In this document: piece by piece, positions 59,996-64,000 of the stretch | How the letters are laid out: each line of letters opens with the position of its first letter | Position numbering within the stretch: the stretch's first letter is position 1 | Source of the DNA: Secundilactobacillus silagincola | GTDB taxonomy: Bacteria; Bacillota; Bacilli; Lactobacillales; Lactobacillaceae | DNA length: 64,000 nucleotides | Direction of reading: 5' to 3' | Assembly: GCF_002583405.1 (NCBI RefSeq) | Contig: NZ_BCMJ01000001.1 | Coordinates: 165,438-229,437 of the forward strand | The notes under the pieces: model-generated | What the model was told of the DNA's origin: nothing | Databases searched by the model: none | The model's input: the letters and a program-made list of their open reading frames with translations, nothing else | Made by a program: the position numbers and the translations under genes

Positions 59996-61366
59996 TTAAC
60001 TAAACATACCACCCAATTGCTGTCCAAGAAGATAAACATCCAATACGATTAGTACAGCGGTGACGATCCAGGCAACATATTTGATCCAGGCATGGTTAGC
60101 AAATTCACCCATGACCTTTTTACTACTAGTAAACATTACTAGTGGGATTACCGCGAATGGTAAAGCAATACTCAAGAATACTTGTGAGAAAGTCAGCAGA
60201 TCTTCAATCTTAGCCTCATCACCATGATAGATAATGGCAAAAATCAAGACGGGAGTTACGGAAAGTAGACGTGTCACCAATCTTTGCGCCCAAAGTGGAA
60301 TTCGAAGCCGAATGAAACCTTCCATAATAATCTGTCCAGCTAACGTACCCGTGATTGTGGAACTTTGACCTGACGCCAACAGTGCCACTGCAAACAACAT
60401 ACTTAGCATTGGGCTGGCAATTGCACCAACGATTTGGCTATTACTTAACGCATTGAATAAGTCAACGAAACGACCCAATGAACTGTTAGTACCATAAAAC
60501 AGTGCCGCACCAAGAATTAATAGTAAACTATTAACGATAAAGGCGATGAATAATTGCAGATTAGAATCAATCGTTGAGAATTTAATGGCTTTAGCAATGT
60601 CATTACGATCTGAACGATCAAGTTTACGTGTTTGCGAAATTGACGATCCCAAATACAAATCATGGGGCATAACCGTTGCACCAACGATCCCTAATGACAG
60701 GTATAACATGGAATGATTGCTGATAATGTCAGTTGTTGGCACGTACCCACCAATAATGCCTGCAATACTTGGATTAGATAACGCAACCTCATAAGCAAAC
60801 ACTAATAAAATAACCGTCACAAGCGTTGCAACAATGGCTTCAATTTTTCTAAAGCCCAGCTTCATTAATAACAGTAAAATCAAAACATCGGCAGCCGTGA
60901 TCAAAATACCAACGATCAGAGGGATCCGGAACAGTAGTTTTAATGCGATCCCAGAACCAATGATTTCAGCGATATCGGTTGCCATAATCGCTAATTCAGC
61001 GATGATCCATAGAATGATTCCCATACCTTTACTGGTACGTTCACGTGTCAGTTGAGCTAAATCCTTACCCGTAACGATCCCCAGTTTGGCTGACATCGCT
61101 TGAAGCAACATAGCAATCAAACTTGAAATCAGAATCACTGCCAGTAGTTTGTACTTGAACTGTGCACCACCAGCAATTGAAGTGATCCAGTTACCAGGAT
61201 CCATATACCCAACTGCAATCAGAATTCCAGGCCCAGTATACGCCATTAATGTTTTCCAAAAGCCCCCGTTTTTAGGGACTTCAACCGTACCGTTTACTTC
61301 ATCAAGACTCTTGCCTTCACCGTCAACGCCTTGTACGAAGTTGTGTTTTTCTGTATCCTTCATCAT
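59996..61366 (-). CDS. mntH: Nramp-family Mn2+ transporter (second of two)
   Basis: The 456-residue Nramp importer has DPGNW in helix 1 ([13 protein letters not shown]) and [16 protein letters not shown] in helix 6. The first mntH has MPHN there, so one helix-6 metal-site position is Asp instead of Asn. About eleven helices follow an N-terminal tail. Two adjacent ATG codons follow AAAGAGG. The TetR gene behind it and the palindrome before it suggest separate regulation from the first copy. Confidence 0.93.
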   Translation of the reverse strand: MMKDTEKHNFVQGVDGEGKSLDEVNGTVEVPKNGGFWKTLMAYTGPGILIAVGYMDPGNWITSIAGGAQFKYKLLAVILISSLIAMLLQAMSAKLGIVTGKDLAQLTRERTSKGMGIILWIIAELAIMATDIAEIIGSGIALKLLFRIPLIVGILITAADVLILLLLMKLGFRKIEAIVATLVTVILLVFAYEVALSNPSIAGIIGGYVPTTDIISNHSMLYLSLGIVGATVMPHDLYLGSSISQTRKLDRSDRNDIAKAIKFSTIDSNLQLFIAFIVNSLLLILGAALFYGTNSSLGRFVDLFNALSNSQIVGAIASPMLSMLFAVALLASGQSSTITGTLAGQIIMEGFIRLRIPLWAQRLVTRLLSVTPVLIFAIIYHGDEAKIEDLLTFSQVFLSIALPFAVIPLVMFTSSKKVMGEFANHAWIKYVAWIVTAVLIVLDVYLLGQQLGGMFS

Positions 61367-61508
61367 TAAAACCTCTTTTCTATTGACTTAGAAATTCGGT
61401 TGGTCAGTGAAATACAAATTTGATATAAAATTAAGCATCTGTGTTTAAGCCCATATCAAGTTATCATTTCTTCTGATCCAAACATTCAAAGTAATCATTT
61501 ATTATGAC

Positions 61509-61522
61509 TGAGCGCCCGCTCA
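61509..61522 (-). promoter_or_regulatory. TetR-type operator in the mntH2 promoter
   Basis: TGAGCG-CC-CGCTCA is a perfect 6-bp dyad. On the minus strand it sits between TTGGTA (-35-like) and TCATAA or ATAATA (-10-like), about 145 bp before the mntH2 ATG. Confidence 0.7.
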
Positions 61523-61605
61523 ATTACCAAAACTATATTACCACCATTAATAAAAATTACAAGTAAAAGTTAATCGAGTAAAAGAATTAATTCGGAACCC
61601 CTAAA

Positions 61606-61656
61606 ATAAAAAACACCAAGCACAACTGTTTTTACAGTAATGCTTGGTGTTTTATT
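61606..61656 (-). terminator. Terminator of the osmoprotectant transporter operon
   Basis: AAAACACCAAGCA pairs perfectly with TGCTTGGTGTTTT, with an inner ACTGT/ACAGT hairpin. The minus strand ends in a T tract. Confidence 0.88.
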
Positions 61657-63201
61657 TTATTCTAAATAATGATGGGTCTTCAGGTATTCTCGTGCAACCA
61701 CTGAAGCCTTCCGGTGCTTAACGGTCACTTGGTAATTCATATTCTGCATATCAGAAATTGAAATTTTACCACTTAACCGATCCAGCTGTTTAACAATAGC
61801 TGGATGCTGCTTGGCAAAGCTCGTTTTCATTAACGGTGCACCCTGATAAGTGGGGAAAAAGCCCTTATCATCTTTGAGCGCAATAAGATGATACTCTTTA
61901 ATCTGCGGATCAGTCGTATAGCCATCCGTCACATCCACCCGTTTGTTCGCCAATGCTTCATAACGCAGTGACGGTTCCATGGTTTTAGCTGACTTCAGAT
62001 TGAACCCATACGTTTTTCTGAGCCCGGGATAGCCATTGCTTTCCTGATAAAAATCAGGATCGAACGCACCTGAGAGCTGACCAGCAACTCGCGTCAAATC
62101 CGAAATGGTCTTCAAATGATACCGTGTTGCTGTATCCTGTCTAACTGTGACAGCATAGTTATTTTGATAAGCCATGGGTTTCAGATACGTCATCCCAAAC
62201 TGCTTTTTAACATCATCACGGGCATTTTGGTAAGCAATCTGCGGATTACGATTAACATCTGGGTTGCCCTTGACCAGCGTTTGCAGAATCGTACCAGTAA
62301 ACTCCGGATAAATGTCAATTTTACCGCTTTGAAGGCCCTTAAAAAGAAAACTCGTGCCGCCAAAGTTTGGCTTTAACGTTACTTTAACCTTCGAATCGTT
62401 TTGTTCAATCAAATCCTTATACATGTTGATCAACACTTCGGGTTCGCCACCCAATTTACCAGCAATCGTGACTCTTTCGGTCTGCGGCTTCAATAATTGA
62501 TGCCCGATAGTGCCACCTAAACCGATGATCACTAACACTAAAGTGCCGATTCCCAGGCGTTTTAACGGCACCTTCGATAATACTTCAATCAACCAATTAG
62601 CCAATAAAGCCAAAATAGCTGACAGAACAGCACCCACTAATAGTGCCGTATTATTATTCGTTTGAATTCCCAGCAAAATATAGGTCCCTAAGCCCCCGCC
62701 ACCGATTAAAGCAGCTAAGGTCGCTGTTCCAATAACTAACACTGTGGCAATTCGGATACCCGATAGAATCATAGGCATCGCCAAAGGCAGTTCAACCTTG
62801 AAGAGCTTAAACCTTGGTGTTACCCCAAGGGCATCCGCCGCCTCCAAGAGAACCGGGTCAATGTTTGTGAGTCCTGCATAGGTATTTTGGAAAACGGGCA
62901 TAATAGCATACAAAACTAGTGCGATAATTGCTGGTACTGTCCCAATTCCAACGAACGGAATTAGGATACCTAAAACCGCCAAACTGGGAATGGTCTGAAT
63001 GACACCAGTCACTTGTAGAAAGAATTCACCGATTCGACGATGGTTGATCAGCGCTATCGCAAGTGGTATTGCAATCAGAATTGTGATCAACATACTGATC
63101 AAGGAAATCGAAATATGTTGCCACAAAGCCTGTAATAAGTCACTGTGGTTCTTATTGATATAACTTATTAATTGACTAATGACTGTCACCCTCCGTTTCA
63201 A
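61657..63201 (-). CDS. Osmoprotectant ABC transporter, permease fused to substrate-binding protein
   Basis: The 514-residue protein joins a six-helix permease domain to an OpuAC/OsmX-type substrate-binding domain. The permease has the EAA loop LLEAADALGVTPRFKLFKVELPLAMPMILSGIRIATVL near residue 115. The binding domain follows a hydrophobic helix near residue 230: VTIAGKLGGEPEVLINMYKDLIEQ to VTVKHRKASVVAREYLKTH. Such fusions import glycine betaine, carnitine or choline. The start is uncertain: TTG at 63201, GTG at 63189, or an ATT at 63180 which alone has a well-spaced GGAGGG. The gene overlaps the ATPase gene. Confidence 0.9.
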   Translation of the reverse strand: MKRRVTVISQLISYINKNHSDLLQALWQHISISLISMLITILIAIPLAIALINHRRIGEFFLQVTGVIQTIPSLAVLGILIPFVGIGTVPAIIALVLYAIMPVFQNTYAGLTNIDPVLLEAADALGVTPRFKLFKVELPLAMPMILSGIRIATVLVIGTATLAALIGGGGLGTYILLGIQTNNNTALLVGAVLSAILALLANWLIEVLSKVPLKRLGIGTLVLVIIGLGGTIGHQLLKPQTERVTIAGKLGGEPEVLINMYKDLIEQNDSKVKVTLKPNFGGTSFLFKGLQSGKIDIYPEFTGTILQTLVKGNPDVNRNPQIAYQNARDDVKKQFGMTYLKPMAYQNNYAVTVRQDTATRYHLKTISDLTRVAGQLSGAFDPDFYQESNGYPGLRKTYGFNLKSAKTMEPSLRYEALANKRVDVTDGYTTDPQIKEYHLIALKDDKGFFPTYQGAPLMKTSFAKQHPAIVKQLDRLSGKISISDMQNMNYQVTVKHRKASVVAREYLKTHHYLE

Positions 63202-64000
63202 GCGATGCTAAGTAATCAATTAAATCATGATCAGTTAGCACTTTATCATCCACGATCACCTGATCCATCTGCGATTTTTGAAGGGCGGTTGCCCACTCAA
63301 AAATACTTTGACCTTTGACCATTTTAGTACCTGGTTCGTCAGCTTTAGCTGTTCGGCCAAAACCAGCGGCCAAGACCTGTCCTAATAACTGATCAGTTTG
63401 CTGTTCATCCGCAAAGAAATTGCTGACAAAAGCGTTGGCTGGTTCTGACAAAATCTCAGTTGGTGTACCTACTTGCTGCAGTTTACCATTATGCACAACC
63501 CCAATTCGGTCAGCTAACCGCAACGCTTCATGCATATCGTGGGTTACAAATACAATCGTGCTATCCAAATCCCGGTGAAGATTGATCACAATTTGCTGTA
63601 ATTGACGCCTCGAAACCGGATCTAAAGCACTGAAAGGCTCATCCATAAGAACTAACCCCGGTTCACAGGCTAAAGCGCGTACAATGCCCACTCGTTGTGC
63701 CTCGCCACCGGAAAGTTCACTAGGCATCCGGTCAAGAAAATGATCCGGATCAAGGCCCACTTCAGTCATGAGTTCGGCAATTCTAGTGCGTTTCTTGTCC
63801 GCTGGCCACTTTAAATTATCCAGTTGTACACTTGCATTTTCTGCTACGGTCATATTAGGAAATAGCGCACCTGTCTGCAACACATACCCAATTTGGCGTC
63901 GCAATTCTTGCACGTTTGCATCTGCCACATCTCTACCATCAATTTTAACCTGACCAGAAGTTGGCACGACTAGCCGGTTAATGGTTTTTAACAGTGTCGT
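63176..64000 (-). CDS. Osmoprotectant ABC transporter ATPase, 5' partial
   Basis: The frame remains open to the window edge (TTLLKTINRLVVPTSG, directly behind the Walker A Lys), so the start and Walker A proper lie outside; the first Met is not a start. Visible are Q-loop YVLQTGALFPNMTVAEN, signature LSGGEAQRVGIVRAL, Walker B LVLMDEPFSALD and the H-loop FVTHDMHEALRLADR. A C-terminal CBS-like regulatory tail of about 70 residues is present. It pairs with the fused permease/binding protein encoded next. Confidence 0.93.
   Translation of the reverse strand, partial: TTLLKTINRLVVPTSGQVKIDGRDVADANVQELRRQIGYVLQTGALFPNMTVAENASVQLDNLKWPADKKRTRIAELMTEVGLDPDHFLDRMPSELSGGEAQRVGIVRALACEPGLVLMDEPFSALDPVSRRQLQQIVINLHRDLDSTIVFVTHDMHEALRLADRIGVVHNGKLQQVGTPTEILSEPANAFVSNFFADEQQTDQLLGQVLAAGFGRTAKADEPGTKMVKGQSIFEWATALQKSQMDQVIVDDKVLTDHDLIDYLASLETEGDSH

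Noticed and set aside
1-64000. CRISPR array, prophage, tRNA or rRNA genes
   Set aside because: No regularly spaced direct repeats, phage structural genes, or GGTTCGAATCC-type tRNA arms were seen.

Overview
The window looks like a chromosomal segment of a lactic acid bacterium of the family Lactobacillaceae. The evidence is a class II (B12-dependent) ribonucleotide reductase, two Nramp manganese transporters, T-box leaders, FMN and TPP riboswitches, a C69 dipeptidase, and low-to-mid GC codon use with strong AGGAGG ribosome binding sites. I cannot name genus or species. A perfect parS site (36941-36956) and two one-mismatch copies (2847, 49400) suggest an origin-proximal position. I see no rRNA, tRNA, prophage or CRISPR array.

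Layout. 1-2.7 kb: metal P-type ATPase (5' end outside the window), HMA metallochaperone and a Dps-like ferritin. 2.9-6.7 kb: MFS transporter, XRE regulator, and an amino-acid permease behind a T-box whose specifier reads ATG (Met). 6.7-9.2 kb: two small membrane proteins and rarA. 9.3-16 kb: a dispersed palindromic repeat, a giant hairpin, brnQ behind a T-box with an ATC (Ile) specifier, and leuABCD behind a classical attenuator with a Leu-rich leader peptide. 16.2-16.8 kb: AbrB-type antitoxin and a Doc-like toxin with a degenerate Fic motif. 16.9-23.7 kb: LysR, dicarboxylate transporter, soluble fumarate reductase and fumarase, with a solitary tnpB lying between the last two. 24-26.7 kb: lipoprotein, membrane protein, GNAT protein and a short unexplained transcription unit. 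26.8-29.7 kb: apbE, then thiW and cytX under a TPP riboswitch. 29.9-31.2 kb: zinc-free S14 (rpsN), a 40-residue basic protein and a PP2C-like protein. 31.3-36.9 kb: cfa, nrdJ under paired NrdR boxes, an SDR remnant beside hxlR, and a small alarmone synthetase. 37-40.7 kb: ribDEBAH under an FMN riboswitch.

40.7-64 kb is dominated by metal and ion handling: an SPC-motif P-type ATPase, mntH-uspA, a large P2-type ATPase, YitT, pepD, nhaC, a copper ATPase plus cupredoxin under cop boxes, an ArsR/zinc ATPase pair, LysE- and TauE-type exporters, a second mntH with a TetR regulator and a matching operator, and an osmoprotectant ABC transporter that runs off the right edge.

The window carries five P-type ATPases, two Nramp transporters, a Dps and several metal-type operators. 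Read together, these genes describe a cell that imports manganese and exports copper, zinc or cadmium and other metals. A second theme is amino-acid supply under RNA control, with Met and Ile T-boxes and a leucine attenuator side by side. A third is reductive disposal of dicarboxylates (malate to fumarate to succinate), with a candidate CcpA site upstream of fumC. The least explained pieces are the three-copy palindromic repeat, the short unit at 26.4-26.7 kb, the Dps lacking ferroxidase histidines, and the Doc-like protein lacking its catalytic motif.
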